The notes below the pieces were generated by a model. That model had not been told where the DNA came from and did not search any database. It saw only the letters and a list, made by a program, of their open reading frames with translations. A stretch of DNA of 64,000 nt from Pyrenochaeta sp. MPI-SDFR-AT-0127 (lineage: Eukaryota > Ascomycota > Dothideomycetes > Pleosporales > Cucurbitariaceae), in contig JAGTJM010000029.1 in NCBI GenBank assembly GCA_020747015.1, forward strand, positions 248,001 to 312,000, written 5' to 3'. Both the position numbers and the translations under genes were made by a program. Positions within the stretch are counted from its first letter, which is position 1. Every line of letters starts with the position of its first letter. Below are positions 34,697 through 47,743 of the stretch, piece after piece.

Positions 34697-37600
34697 CTAC
34701 CAGAGCTAGCTTGCTCTGGCAGGCCGCCGCAGTGAGACCTGAGCCAGAAAAAGGATGCCTTAGTTTGAGTTGGTGTGTCGCCTCGAGGTAGTTGTATCGC
34801 ACGTGTTTGGGGTATTTCGAATCCTGTTAGGTTGACAAATGTTGGAGCAAGAAGAGCCTGGAGGAACGCGCCATCGATCAGAGTCTTATCGCCTGTGTTA
34901 AGGTGACGGGGTAGCCGGATATAGCCTTGTAGGGAACAAACTAGAAAAGGACGGTATGCTGGGAGCACTGGTGGGATATAAGATGTTCACGCCTGACGAG
35001 AGAAGGCATTAGAAATTTCAGGCAGTAGGTCCCTTCAAAAGCCCGGTCCAGTGCGATTAGCCACACGGACACAGCGTCAAGCACGAGCAGCAATGGGTCA
35101 TCCCCACGAGACGGTCGCTGTTCCTGGAGATGGACGGAACGAGCTTAGTTGGCAAGGCCCGGGAGCGAATTCTACGTCAAGCATAATGCGGTGATCAATG
35201 ACAAGGAGGGGGTCCCCGGCACACGATCTGGACGGCTATCCAGGTCATTTGCGCAAGCGCAATGCCTAGGGCTCGTGTTGTGAGTGGCTGCTGATGCAAA
35301 ATGAGATGGGCATGAGGTGCCTTGCCCGCATTCGAAGGGCCGGTGGGCGGCGGAGGCTTGCGCGCGGACCCTACCATCGTTAGACTATTTCTAGAATGCC
35401 ACCAGAAAGATCTCCAACGCCGTTGCAGCCAATGCAGGCGAGATCCTGGCGCAGCGTGGTGGCCAGGAGATGTGCATTGAGGCCGTTCACAACCGGCTTA
35501 GGAGGCAGCACACGGCGGCAGGGGCTCGCTGGACACACCACCCAAAGCGGGAGCGCCACCAGCAAGCGCTGGAAGCCAGCTTGATGAGACCGACTGGAGC
35601 GGTCGAAGCAGCCAGGACCGCGGGACGAGCAGCTCGGCTCCTGCTGGCAGGCGCCGGAGGGGACGCTGGCGTGATGGCAGGACTGCACGATAGCCGGCCC
35701 TCTCATGGCATACTGCGCCATGTGCCTCAGTAAATGGTGCTTTATGCCTGGAAGAGCCTTACCCGGCGACAGTGGCATCCAGCATGATGCTGCTAGCTTC
35801 TGGCGCGGTACTCGGATCAGGGCAGCGTAAATGCCGGCAGAGGGAGCCAGTCTTGCCGCAGACCCGCTTGTAAGCAGTGGGACCGCGCGCTGGCAGGCCT
35901 CAATCATGGTTCTCTGTCCAAGGCATTCGCATGGACGGGCTCAGATTGGCTCATGCGTAGCCCGTTTCAAGGTATACACAACCTCCATGCCTATAGCCGG
36001 TTCGCCATGCCCGTGAGCAGCGATCGACCAGCCACAGGAATCCCCCGAGCCTGGATGACGCACTAGGGGCGCACTGCAGAGCCCGTGGGCGTACGGAAGC
36101 TGCGCGGCGACAGAGGCGTGAGGCGAGAGGCGAGAGGCGAATATGCGCGCAGCGGAAGATAGGGACGGGTATACCTGAGACAGTAGTCGATGGGGGTCAG
36201 CTAGCGAACAAGATGGGTGGATGTGCCCAGCTGCAAGGCGAGCGGGCGTGCCAGCGATGCGCCTGCGATTCGACCTCGACGCTAAACTCGGGAGAACGCA
36301 CGATAGCGACAGCTTGGCGTTCGCTTGCCGGCCTTCTCATGCGCCGTGATCTGCCCATCCCCGCCCCAAGCAGCACTCGCATTCATGTCATCTCTCGAGT
36401 GCAGGTGCATCGCAAAGTTGATCCAGGCGGCCGCCGGCATGCGCCATGCATGTGACTGTGAGCCGGCTGCGCTGTCGCCGAGCACCAACAAAACCTCAAC
36501 ACCAAGCCCAGCCGAGCACGTGACAGATACACGACAGACGCACGACCGTGCAGCTGCAGGGGTCTCCCTGCACTGGTAGCGCCCGCTATGAACCTCCCTG
36601 AGGTGTGACTTTCGTCAGGGCTCGCAGCTCGATGCTAGTCTGCCAATCCTCAAGTACTCGACCAACTAGTATACCCATTTAGCCTGATGGGCACACGCAG
36701 ACTCATAGGCTTGACTAGAAGGGATCCAAGTCCATGCGTCTTAACTCACTCAGACACTCCGCGCAATTCGCGACTATCCCGTTACCTGCCCCCTCTTGTG
36801 AGCACAGCGCCCGCCAGCTACGTGCAGGGTGAAGACTTTGCCATACGGCTCTAGTTTGGGCCATGACAGGCCGTTGCTCAAACACAGGCTCGTCAACAAA
36901 GGCATGCCATTCTGCACAAAACATCACAGCCTCTTTCTAGCTCGTTTCAAGTACCGACTGCGCCCATTGACTTGGTTCGGTAGCTTTGCCGGAGCGTTCC
37001 CCTAGAACCTTCGCCGTTAGAGCTACGCTGGACTAAGATCGTCAACAACGCCAACGCTGATCGCGCCAACAGAGAAGCCGATCTCCCCATCACGGCGTGC
37101 CGTGCTCTAGTTCCTAGACTCGCTACACCGGCGGCAGGCGGCCTGTGTGCCCCGAGCCAGCTCTTCCACAACGACGATCCTTGGGCGGAAACATGGAAGT
37201 GTGTAAAAAAAAGCAGCGTTTAGTGTAAAGTCAGTTGATGAAACATTCGGCCAAACTGGTGCAGATACACGAAACAAACGACTCTCGACGTGAAACTTCA
37301 GATCGGCCAATGGCCGCTTCAATCATCTCATACTTCTGCACGTCCTACCCATGTTTGGGCAAAACAATCGCGTCATGGATGGACTCTCGGCACTTGCCGT
37401 GTAAAGATAGTCGATATTACGTCCACGATGGGACCCCTCGCATGAAGCCAATTACCAACCTGCAGGAGACAGCGATCGAGAAGAATCTCAAGAGAAGAAA
37501 CCAAGAACAGTAGCCAGTGTGACCGAAACACCCAAGCATTTTTGATCGAATAGGAAAATCGCAGAACCCTTGTGTACTCCGCTGCCGAGAACCAAGTCCG

Positions 37601-37739
37601 GAAACTCCAAGAAGGACGAACGGAAGCCCGCAGCAGTGTTGTTGCATGCAATGCTCAATCGAGAAAGTAGAAGCTGGTATCATAAAGCGGACCCACCACG
37701 CTAAATCCGGAAAGATGCAGGCTGTGGACATTAAATCGG
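34697..37739. other. 3-kb GC-rich intergenic region
   Basis: Probably holds the missing 5' exon and leader of the Myb gene (34.7-35 kb) and the 3' UTR of the next one. A 175-codon minus frame (35907-35380) with an ATG exists, but its Cys/Pro/Ser-rich sequence shows no family pattern and is probably chance in GC-rich DNA. Confidence 0.5.
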
Positions 37740-38759
37740 TCAGTACTTCCCACCGAAATGCTCCTTCGCATACTGCTCGCATGCCTGGTGTCTGCTGTCA
37801 GTGTGGAATTTCCCATCCACGCCACGTAGGGCCGATGCTTGACGTACTTTTGCAGGCTTTCCGACTTTTTGCCCAATCACTTTCCACTTATTGGACTCAT
37901 ACTCCTTGATGGCAGCAAGCAACGCGGTGCTCTTCTTTTCAGTCAGCTCGCATTCCCCCAAGATGGTCACAGAGAAAACAGGGTTGAGTCTGAACTCACT
38001 TCGTCCTCTGCGAACTCGGCGTAGTGCATGTCCTGTTTAGGCCCTGGTTAGTCACTGTACGAGGTAACAGCAGCTTACATGTTGCGCGTACCTTGTACCA
38101 ATGCTTCTTCACACTCCCTTCAGTTCGTTGCGGGAAGGTCTACGACAGCAGAAAGAGTCAGCAGATTCACTTGGACGAGTCACTGCCATTTGGAGTAACG
38201 TTCCAATCTTGGAGTACCTGTCCCATTACCTTTGCGATTTCGCTCCAGCTGTTGCCAGCATCTCTCATTTGCTTCAAGCGCAACTCCTCGGCAGGCGTCC
38301 AAGGCGTATTGGTTCGACTCTTCTTGGCCTTTGGCTCTTGAGCTCCAGCATCGGCGTCGGCAGCCTGAGGTGCTGGCGCAATGGTCGCTGGGGCTTCTGC
38401 GGCGGCTGTCGAGTTGGCCATGTGTTCCTGCGAGTTATTGAGGGTCACAGACTTGCGCTTTCGATTTGTTGGCGAAGTGACGGGCTGCTGGACACCGACG
38501 TGGGCGTCTTGAGCCGTGGTGATGGCAGGCGCCGCCGGCTGCAAGCTGGGCAGCTCAGTGGGTGCCGTGTACTGAGCGTTCTGCTGTAGGTTCGCTGCGA
38601 TGGGCGATGGTTTCAAGCTGCGCTTGGTGGCGGGCGAGGAGCTGTGAAACAAACGGCCTCGAGGTCAGCGGGGCGGGTCAGGTAGCGGGTAAGGCAGCGT
38701 CGCGCTGGGGCTCTAAAGGACAAGGTGGAGGCAAAGCACATTGGAGAGACTCACGACAT
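37740..38759 (-). CDS. Myb/SANT protein with a 5-nt first exon
   Basis: Six exons: 38759-38755, 38641-38218, 38139-38092, 38032-38000, 37946-37848, 37784-37740; 654 nt, 217 residues. The first exon is only ATGTC. Its GTGAGT donor and a TTTCACAG acceptor give MSSSPATKRS; the large exon by itself has no early ATG. Every junction is in phase. The first half is Ala/Pro/Ser-rich. SANT repeat 1 starts TPWTPAEELRLKQMRDAG and SWSEIAKVMGQ, continuing as TFPQRTEGSVKKHWYKDM across splices. Repeat 2 is LTEKKSTALLAAIKEYESN and KWKVIGQKVGKPAKACEQYAKE. It is likely a nuclear DNA- or chromatin-binding factor; targets are unknown. It lies in the same orientation as the previous Myb gene. Confidence 0.86.
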
Positions 38760-41317
38760 GGCGGCAGATTGGGGTGGGTATGGCCAGAGGCGGACGCGGG
38801 CAGAGACACGAGACAGCTTCACTGGTGAGATGCGGGTATAGAGGATAGTGTCATGCTCGTATATTGCAGCTTCAGGCGCGCATTCAGAGGGTACGACGGC
38901 CAGAGTGAAGGCGGTAGATCATCATGATATCCAAGTAGGCAGATCGCCTGTAGGTGCGAGGGCTGATCAAGTACAAGGAATACAAAGAGGGTCAGGTTCG
39001 CAGCAGACGAGCGAATGGGAGGATTCCAGCGGGCTGAGTGTGGAGGGCGACGGGGATGCTGTGAGGCTAAGCTCCCCAGCGCTGGCGGGGGTAGCCGCCA
39101 GACCTGGGGTAGCCAAGTACCGGTACATGGGCGAGGGTGAAGGCGTGGGTGGTGGTCGCGGTAGAGGTACGCGGAGGAGCTGCAGACAAGAAGCGGGGTA
39201 ACAGGCTGCCGGACAAGCCTTTGATGAATAGGTGGCTTCAAGGTTACGGCGACGACAAGACAAGTTCAGTCGAGGGCGGGGGGAGTGCAGCCAGCGCGTG
39301 ACAAGTTGCTGCATCGCCAGGTTCATGCGAGTGATGCGAAGCGTCCCCGATGGAGCCAGCCACGGCATGGTGTACTTGGATGGGACTGTACGCCGGCTCG
39401 AAGTAGACGGAGCCCTGTCCAGACGGCCGCCCTGCCATACTAACTTGTGGTTGTGGTTGTGAATTTGACCTTTGGGGGCGGCCGTCTGCGCAGTCGCCGC
39501 TGCCCTTCCCTATTCCACCAGAATGGCAGGCGCGGTAGCCGTGACGTCGTTTTGGCGGTCGTTGAGGAAGCTGCGTTCTGGTCGTGGCCGAGCGGGGGCT
39601 GCCCGTGCACTGACCGGGCGCTCTTTCCTCGCTGTGCTGGTGCTTTTGCTCGTGCCTTCTGCCAGTGATCGGTCAACAGCAACATGGAGAGGAAGTCGCG
39701 ACTTCCCCGTAACCCGTAGGCGAGCCTGCCAAAGCCTCGGTCGCACAACAAAGGCATGACCACGTCGACAATACTCGTCACAATCTATCTCACCAGCACC
39801 GTCTCCCTGTCCACCAATGGCCAACTCGCCGCCATAGATTGTGCGGCCATTTAGCCCGTCTGCCAGCTTTTTGGCTACCTGCGAGCATCCTCGCCCATCC
39901 CTGCCCGTTTTCTCCGCGTGCAAGCAACTGCAGCAGACGGTCCCAGAGGTAGAGCAACTTTGCTTTTGCGGCCCATGGTCCCCATGGTCCATGGCCATGG
40001 CCACGGTCAGCCGCGGGCGGGGGAAACACCTTCACTCGTTCGCTTGTTCGCTTGTTCGCTCGTTCGCTCGTCGCTGGTCCGTCCGCTCGCTGCGTCATGG
40101 GGGCGCGATGCCCTTTCAATGCAAGCTCCGCTCCCGTTCGCCGCCAAGAACAAGTCCCAGCCGCCTGACGCAGCGCCAGTATCAGCTCAAGCCTCAGGTG
40201 TTTGAGGGAACCGCTCTGCCACTGCGCTGCCACTGACCGCCAGAAGCCGCGCCCATGATGGGCCAAGAGCTCGGCCTGAGGAATTGCCTTATCATGTTGA
40301 TGCTCAAGCCCGGATCACGACCGCCCCGACGTGTGCTCGTTTCGTCTGTCTCACAGCATCAACGTCACCCGGGAATTTTGTGTTGCGCGTCGCCTCTCCA
40401 CCTTGCCGGCATACTCCTGCCCGTCTGCTTCTCCATTGTCTGCTCCCTTGTGTCTGCATGTGTTGTGTGCTGCTCGTGTCCGGAACACTCGCTCTCGAGG
40501 CAGCATGTCACCAAAAGGGACACCACCGGCGCACTGGGCTCTCGGTAGCCTGTCACAGCGCGTTCTGCGTTAGCGCCCGCCGTCTCTGGGGCTCTGGGCA
40601 GTGCTTGTTTCCAGGCTCTCTCCAAACAGTGTCAAACCGCTCGCTTCGTCCAAACCGCGCTCTGACGCGCCCAGTTTTGAAACTGCCTCCTGGGCCCCCG
40701 ATGAGGCTGCTATCCTTATGCAGCCCGCTCCAGATCCCAATGTTGCCCAGCGACGACATCACTTGCCTCCTCTTGTCCCATCCCCTTCCGGCTTAACATG
40801 TCTCGTGTCAAGGGTTTCCTAAACATTTTGGCTGAGAACGCCTACGTTGGCCCATGGCGTCGATCAAAAACTTAGCTGCAGAGGTGACGGTTTGAAAACG
40901 TTGCCAATCTCAGGATCTGCCACTGGCAATCAGCCATGCTCTCTGGTTCCTGGGACGACCTGTTTCTTCCCACACTCCAAACTCTATAACTTGTTCGATG
41001 CCCCAAGTTTCGAGGCTTCAACCGCATCTGTTCAATCGGCACCAGTCTTTTGTTTTCCTTTAGCAGCCTTGTAATACTTTCTTTTACTTCCCACTGGTTT
41101 GGGCTGCCTTACATTCCTTAATTGACATTGCTGAGCAATCACTTGTGTATACCAACACACCCTCGTAATACATTCTTTCACGAGCCAGACTCGAAGACGA
41201 CCAACGAACATCCCAAGCGGACACGATTTGACGCAGCCTCAACATCACCAACAACAACAATTTTACCCTCCACACATCAACACCATCAACTCGAGGATTT
41301 TCACAACAGTCCCTACA
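38760..41317. other. 2.6-kb divergent upstream region between two Myb genes
   Basis: Both flanking genes read outward. It is GC-rich in 38.8-40.5 kb and pyrimidine-rich just before 41318. Overlapping frames of up to 170 codons (for example 40284-40796 plus, 40004-39510 minus) are inconsistent between strands and lack family features. It probably contains long leaders. Confidence 0.5.
40038..40069. repeat. 8-bp tandem repeat, four units
   Basis: Four units of GTTCGCTT or GTTCGCTC in a row, with a partial unit after them. Confidence 0.8.
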
Positions 41318-42325
41318 ATGCTTCACCATCAGCCCCAGATTCTCTCTCCTCTGCCAGAGATGAACTCGCAGTCCCCCGACCCATCAAGCCTTCGTGCTCG
41401 CAAGATGTCAGCCGGTGGTAACAGGTCTTGGTCTGAAGAAGAGGTACGATGGATATCAAGCTTGTCTCATAGCATATCTAACAATGCATAGGAAACCTAC
41501 CTCCTCCAGACCCGCATGCAAAAGATGCCTTACAAGCACATTGCTGCACATCTCAAGAAGACTGAGCTTGCCTGCCGCCTCCATTTTCACCAATTGTCCC
41601 ACGGTAGCCACCGCCGCAAGCGCACTTCGTCTGTATCTTCGTCGACTTCGTGCAGCTCAGCCGGCCAGTCCCCCGCTTATGGCATGGCAATGGACCACGA
41701 CGCCTACTCTCAGTCCTCTCGCCACAGCTCTCCCTTGAGCTACACTGGCAGCCCTCACACCAGGGCGGCCTCCATCTCCACCTCCCCCGGCCGATCTCAG
41801 CACAAGATTCTCCTCCCCAAGCCTCGCACTCTTACTCCCCGTGGATCTCCAGAACCTTACAATGGTCTTCGCATCAACACCGAAGTTGCCGACCAACGCA
41901 AAGTCGTCGATACCGACCGTCTTCGTTCCATCTACGAGTCTCGCCGTAACCAGTTCTGGTCTGCCATCGCCGCTGACTATGGTGCGGACGTCTCCCCTGC
42001 GCAGCTTGAAGAGATCTGGCGCAATGGTTCCAGTGTTGTCCGTCCTCTCACCCCGGATGCCTCTCCTGATGGCAGCATCATGCACAACCCAATGCTGAAG
42101 CCCTCTGCATTCCCGTCGTATACGTCCCCCGCCCACAGCGAGCCGGCCAAGCACTACAGCCCCATGAACCCAATGAACATTAGTGCTGTTTCCGCCCCTG
42201 AGCGCCTCCCCTACATGCTCCCAATGCCGGTGCCGTTCTCCGGACGCCAGCGAGCCGGTACTTGGAGCTCCGCGCCCCGCGACAACATGCCCATTGCCAG
42301 TCTACTGAACGACGAGAAGAAATAA
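41318..42325 (+). CDS. Myb/SANT-type transcription factor
   Basis: Two exons, 41318-41443 and 41492-42325, with a 48-nt intron (GTACGA...GCATAG); 319 residues. The single Myb-like repeat is split by the intron: RSWSEEE before it, then ETYLLQTRMQKMPYKHIAAH, LKKTELACRLHFHQLSHG, SHRRKR (about 37-80). A second, weaker helix-rich segment VDTDRLRSIYESRRNQFWSA and IAADYGADVSPAQLEEIW (about 165-205) resembles another SANT-like unit. The rest is Ser/Pro-rich, ending RAGTWSSAPRDNMPIASLL. It is probably nuclear. An in-frame second Met (15 codons on) and a third (MSAGGNRSW) are alternative starts. Confidence 0.82.
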
Positions 42326-44780
42326 GCAATATAGTTTGATCACAAATGCATCTCGGTGGTTTCTGTCAAAGTTTTTTTGGACCTATAGGCGTGGAATACT
42401 ACAATTTTTTATTTCTCTACTTTCGTTAATCCATTTTCAACTATCATTTTTTACACAACTTGTTGGTCCTGACTACTTTGCATGGTGTTTGGATTCATGT
42501 GCGACGTGGCTGGTTTCGGAAACGTTTTGGACGGCCAAGGCATTATTGCAGGGTTGTTGCTCTATAGCAACAGGAAGTGTTTCTCTCCTAGTCCAAATGA
42601 CAGTTTTCTTACCTTACAACGGCATTGTTATGAGCATGGGTACCTTTTTTTCTTCGGATAGCTTAGGATAGCACTGTTTATTCTAATCAAGAATGACTCC
42701 ATACTTTGTTCCACCATACTTGACGTGACAGTTACACTGATCCTCAAATCTCGCTTGTGCTTAGCACCTTCCCCTTCAGGAAACCTTAGCGAGTCGAGCC
42801 TCAAACATCATGACCTCCTTCCACCTGCATGCATTCCTCATCGAAGCATGACAGTGGACAATGTGACGAACTTTTCTTTACAAATCAGTATTCTGCAGGC
42901 ACAACTCTAAAGCGATGGACTAGTCATGCAAACGTCTCGCAAAAAATCAAAGGAAACATTTCATAAACCGAGCAAAAAAGTAAACTGAATTCCCAAAGCA
43001 TGGTACCACTTCACGACAATCAACCGTACCATCCCCCATCTTCCCGGGTCCTATCCCCAGATTTCGTGACACCGAACGCGCAAAGCTCCCAAGAGATCTT
43101 GACAGCTCCTGAACGCCCCCCCAAACTAGTCTCCGAGACACACCGCCACCGTCAGAACCGTAGTACCGCCGCCCTACCCGCTCGCGGCGACATGACTCGT
43201 TGCATGCTCCGCTCTGTGAAACATCAACGGCTTCAAGGAGAGAGGCGGGAGAAAATAAAACGGCTCTGTCGGAAAGGCAGAATGGACATGGGATGGGCGG
43301 GCTGTGGCAAGTGTGGGACAGCGTGGGGGTGTTTCGAGAGAGGGTCATGTGAGGTGAATGTTGAAACGGCCTGGTTGGTGGGTGAGGAGGGTTGTGTGTA
43401 TGACGTTAGTAGGGATTTCAACGGAGTGTACCGTTTGAAGATTCTCCGCTAGGGAAAGAGCTAGTACTGAGCAGTATCGTCATGGTAGTCATGGACGAAG
43501 GAAGAGCAAGAGGGAAAAAAACGGGTATACAGCCCTCATTCGACATGAGTAGTTCGTACTAAGTGGTTTTCCCTACTGTAAGGGGGAGCGGCGCATGCGA
43601 ATCCTTCCTTCGACTGTTCCCTTTTCCGAGCTTGATCAGCACCGCTAGCCGTACATCTCCCGTTCCGCAGTCCGAGCGGCGGCCGCCTTGGACAGACTCG
43701 CCCCGACAAGCCAGACACTACTACATGCGGCCGGTTTCATTTCCCAATGTTCATGCTTCCCAATCCTGTCGACTACTTTTGTTCCTGTGACTCAGGCCCC
43801 CATGCTTCAAGACCGTGTCAGCGACCCAGAAATAAAAGACTTAGCCCACACCCATGGCACTTTTTTTTTGGGGCCAAAACGCGCTCAGATGCTGACTCGT
43901 AAGCCATGTTTGGAGAGTGGCATATGCCGGCTCCTAAGGTCATCTCCACTTCGGCACTGAGCTCGCCGTGGCGTCATACGGAAAGGAGCCCCCGTATTTG
44001 CAATTGCTGGCCGGCGTGGTGTTTTATGCGATCTACTGCGACTAACAGGGGTGGTGGTTATGGGTCCGAGGCGAGTGGCTGTGGCGTGAGCGTGAGCGAT
44101 GGACCGCAGCCTTGTCGCCTTACACAACGCATCTTGTTGCCTCAGGCGCATAAAGGAGAAGTGACGTTGTAGGATTGCGGTGAACAGACTGGCTCATGTT
44201 GGTGGCTGGTGTTCACATGTGAAGAATTTGCCGATTTCTGGAAGCACGACCGAAGGGGGCATGGGTCTGCATAAGGCGACTGTCGAGCCATCTGGTCGCC
44301 GTATGCAGGTACGGTTGGTGTCCATTAAACGTGCATCATTGCCAGTTCAGGAGACTTTAGAATAACGCTTGAGCGCCTGTTGATGGCACGATGATTAGCA
44401 ATTCGTGTTGGCTTTCAGACCAACAATGCACTAGAAGCCGGTATCAGCATGACAATGTGTCTTTTGTAAAGCGAACAATCGAAGTCTCACCTGCCTCGCA
44501 TATGCAACGCAAAAACAATATCTTGCACGCTTGGGAAATTTGTCCAGTTCATTCATGGACCTTTTAGCGGTTCAGAGAAATCGTATTGACTTTCAAAGTC
44601 AGGCACGAATGGGCTGTTCTTCGGGTTTTATCCGCAAGGTGTCAAGCGGTATCAAAGCCTGCCAAGGACTTCATACCTTCCGGCAACAAAACGCGGTGGT
44701 AATACACTTGGGATTAAGTCGTGAAGCAAATATCTGTCTTAAATCCGCGCTACAGGCGTTCTTTGTGTATATGGTATCCC
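42326..44780. other. 2.5-kb intergenic, convergent side
   Basis: Between the Myb gene and the TRK transporter stop. A 150-codon plus frame with ATG (43000-43452) is the only sizeable one. It has several Cys (AGCGKCGTAWGC) but overlaps a minus frame of similar length and has no support from family patterns, so I leave it uncalled. The start of the region is T-rich 3' UTR-like sequence. Confidence 0.45.
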
Positions 44781-47016
44781 TCACTTCCAGTGCGCTATAT
44801 CGCGGTCCTCTGTTTCATTGTTCCTCGTGTCCTTATGGGATTGTGACGGTCGTCTTTCCTCTGAGTTTTGCTCTTTCTTCACAGGCTCCGAGCCGACCAC
44901 TCCACTCTGCTCAATGTCACTAATGAGCTCTTCTACCTCTTCACGATCAACAGTACCCTGAGCACCATACTCTGCGTCCATACGGCGCATAAGCTCCTCA
45001 CCAGGTAACAGAATACTTCTATCGATCGCCAAAGGCAGCCCGCGATGCCTGCCCCTTACCATGACAAACAACATGACGACTTTGCTCAAGCTAGCAAATG
45101 AGCCGCTGAGACTGTAATCTTTGCCCGGAATCCCGGTGCTCAGCCCGACAGTGCCGTATGCGGATGTGACTTCGAAGAGTATCGAAAAGACGTCGAAGCC
45201 AGGATCTTTGCGTAAAATGTGTCCGCGCTCAATTACGCAAATAAGAAAGAATGAGAGGAACTGAAACCAGATATCGTAAGCTAGTTGTTTCTGTAGATGA
45301 GATGCTATACCAGCGGCGCTACTGTCATGTTCTTCTAGCCCGATAGAGCGTTCTTCATAGGTGTTCGTTTTGCGCAAGGTCAGCACCATGGGATAACTGG
45401 AAATATACATGATGACTAGATATGCGACTAGACATGCTGGTGCGAGGGAGCTGAATGCAATGATGTATGCTCCACTAGTACGCAGACCCGTCGCTTGGAA
45501 GAGACCGTCGATGATTCGGGTTCCTGTGGGCAATGCTTCAACATCGGGCATGCCGATGTTTAAGATCTCGAAGCACAACCAAGCTGTGATATCGATGACG
45601 AGTTGTATGGCAAAGAGATACCAAGTCTCCCGACCAGGAAACAAATAGATGAAGCATCTGCGTGGGTGCTGAAGCAGGAATTGTAAGGTATTTCTGAACC
45701 TGGATCCCTTCGGACACATCTTTTTCATCGTCCAGATTGCCATACGAAGGAAAATAGGAAACTGTGTCTGGCCGGCAAATGCCAAGGTTCCCGCCACAAG
45801 TAATACGAATACGTTCCCGCTGAAGGGTATGAAATTTGCGTTCAGGACATTCAGTCCGCCATTCGCAAATTCAGTGGCCGTAGAGAAAAAGGCCCACCAT
45901 CCAGGGTTTACACCACCGGGTTGTGCCTCGTACAATATGCGTTTTGTGTTGCCGCGATACGAATACGGGACTAGGAAGAGGACGCCGATCGCGTACCAGA
46001 ATACTTGGTAGCCAACCAGTATTATGAGCAGAGCCTGAAGTGCGCGATACTCTACGCCTCCCAGCTCCATTCGGTCTTGTTCACTAAGCTCCCGAAAACG
46101 TCCCTTGGAGTCGAGCCGCGGCTTGAATGATACGTAATCATGATGTTCGGGCTTCAGCTCGCTTGTGAGGTTGTCAAATATACGGCTGAAAAAGTTGCGT
46201 GCGAGCTTTGTCTCCCAGGGGGTTGGGATGAATCCAAATCCCGTCTGATAATGATATGTGCGGCTTTTTGAAAGCGGTGGAAATTTCTTTGGTGACTCGT
46301 CCCGTTCTTTTCGTTTCCCTTTTGCAGTCTGACTTTGCTCTCCGACAGGTCTCTGCCGCAAGCTACCGCTGCTGCTGCTTGCATCTCTTCCTGTGTGTCG
46401 ATTGTCTTCAATGTCTTGAACCAGTCTGCGCATCGTACGTGAATGCTTCACAACGTCTGCCATCTTCTTGCGAAACAGCGCTCTTCTGATCAGCACAACG
46501 GCAGTCGATACGAATGGTATGTTTCCAATAATCATTAAGATGCAAAAGACCGCCTGTTGAAACTATTTTCACGCGTCAGTATGGTAGCTTGAGAGTAATG
46601 TAGAGCACGTCGTGTCGTTATTTGGCAGTGATCTAATGTTCGCTGGCAACGTGAAGTGCTATGAGAAATGTTGACATACTCCAGATAGATCTCCCAGATC
46701 CACACTGTTCAGGCCTGGAGAACTATTAGCCTTTGGGGATATCGGTTCAACTTCTGAATTGCATACCTGTGGTCGTCATAGCGCTGCAGCAAAGAAACAA
46801 CGCATCCATATAAGTCAGGTGGGCGTCGCGAAACTCTTTTGGTCCATTCGCAACGCCTTGTCCGTAGACGATGACCGAAGAGACGGCAATGACAACGATG
46901 AAGTAGAGCATATGTGCCCGATAGAAGTTTGGTCGGAAAACATCCTCGCGCAGATACTTGAGGAAGTCATCCTTCGCCTTACGCGGGTTCGGCAACTCGT
47001 CAACCGGGTCCGACAT
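44781..47016 (-). CDS. TRK1: TRK-family potassium transporter
   Basis: Plasma-membrane K+ uptake protein. Three exons: 47016-46767, 46714-46680 (35 nt) and 46562-44781; phases match, 688 residues. It has the four pore-loop repeats of the Trk/Ktr superfamily, with filter glycines visible: CSAMTTTGLNSVDLGD (Gly about 84), STATEFANGGLNVLNANF (about 329-333), FQATGLRTSGAYI (about 456-459) and VTSAYGTVGLSTGIP (about 565-568). The exon-2 splices lie directly in pore loop 1. After the last loop comes the conserved RGRHRGLPLAIDRSI. A hydrophilic loop of about 110 residues (about 130-245) separates repeats 1 and 2, shorter than the long loop of yeast Trk1. The C-terminus is acidic. Confidence 0.93.
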
Positions 47017-47743
47017 CGATCGAATCGTCTCACAGCAGGGCCAAAGAGGTCAAGGCGTGAGTTATGAAGCAGGAGACACGCGTAGCAATATACATTTCGC
47101 GTTGTATTGTGAGTCTTCCGTCGTTGTCCGTGCCAAGGTGTTTGATGCAACAAGCTGAAGGAGGCAGTGCAGATGCCAATCCATCAAACCGAGGTGTTGC
47201 CGCAATGACATCATTGGTTGTCAAAAGCAAATCGCGCTTCTTTGAGACCAATTGACGCACTGCATTTGGATGTCTCTCAGGTCCCCAGAATCTCTGATTG
47301 GTCGCTGGCAGCCCGCAGGTCGCTAAATGCAGACCCATGTCTCTTCGCTCGGCGGCGTGGCCAGCACACCACACTCAGCCACGACTTGGGCTCTTCGCGT
47401 TATACATTCATCATGGTATCTCTTGGCCAGACATGACTAAGACATTCATACGAACCTCCTCATTCCCGCCGACATCATCATCCACAGACGCAAGGTGGCC
47501 GCACCGCTCTGTCCCGATATCCCATAGTCCTATCGCACAGACCATGCCTGCCTGAATCCTTCTAGATCTTACTTCAACTACAAAACCATAGAATCATACA
47601 ATCAAACTCCCATACTTTCCACCATCTCCTCCTTGCATTGAAATCTGTTTGCCCCAATGTTGTAGACTTTCACCTCACCTTCTTCAATCATCTGTTTATT
47701 GATTCGTGGATCCGAGCCTTCTCACGTACAACATCCAGCCATC
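47017..47743. promoter_or_regulatory. divergent upstream region, TRK / F-box gene
   Basis: 727 bases between two outward start codons, pyrimidine-rich toward the F-box gene (47560-47740). No gene is contained. Confidence 0.5.

Noticed and set aside
35380..35907. 175-codon minus-strand frame with an ATG in GC-rich spacer.
   Set aside because: Cys/Pro/Ser-rich composition, no domain, and other long frames overlap it on both strands; expected by chance in GC-rich DNA.
43000..43452. 150-codon plus-strand frame with Cys-rich segment.
   Set aside because: A minus frame of 133 codons overlaps it and neither shows a family pattern, splice support or biased codon use.
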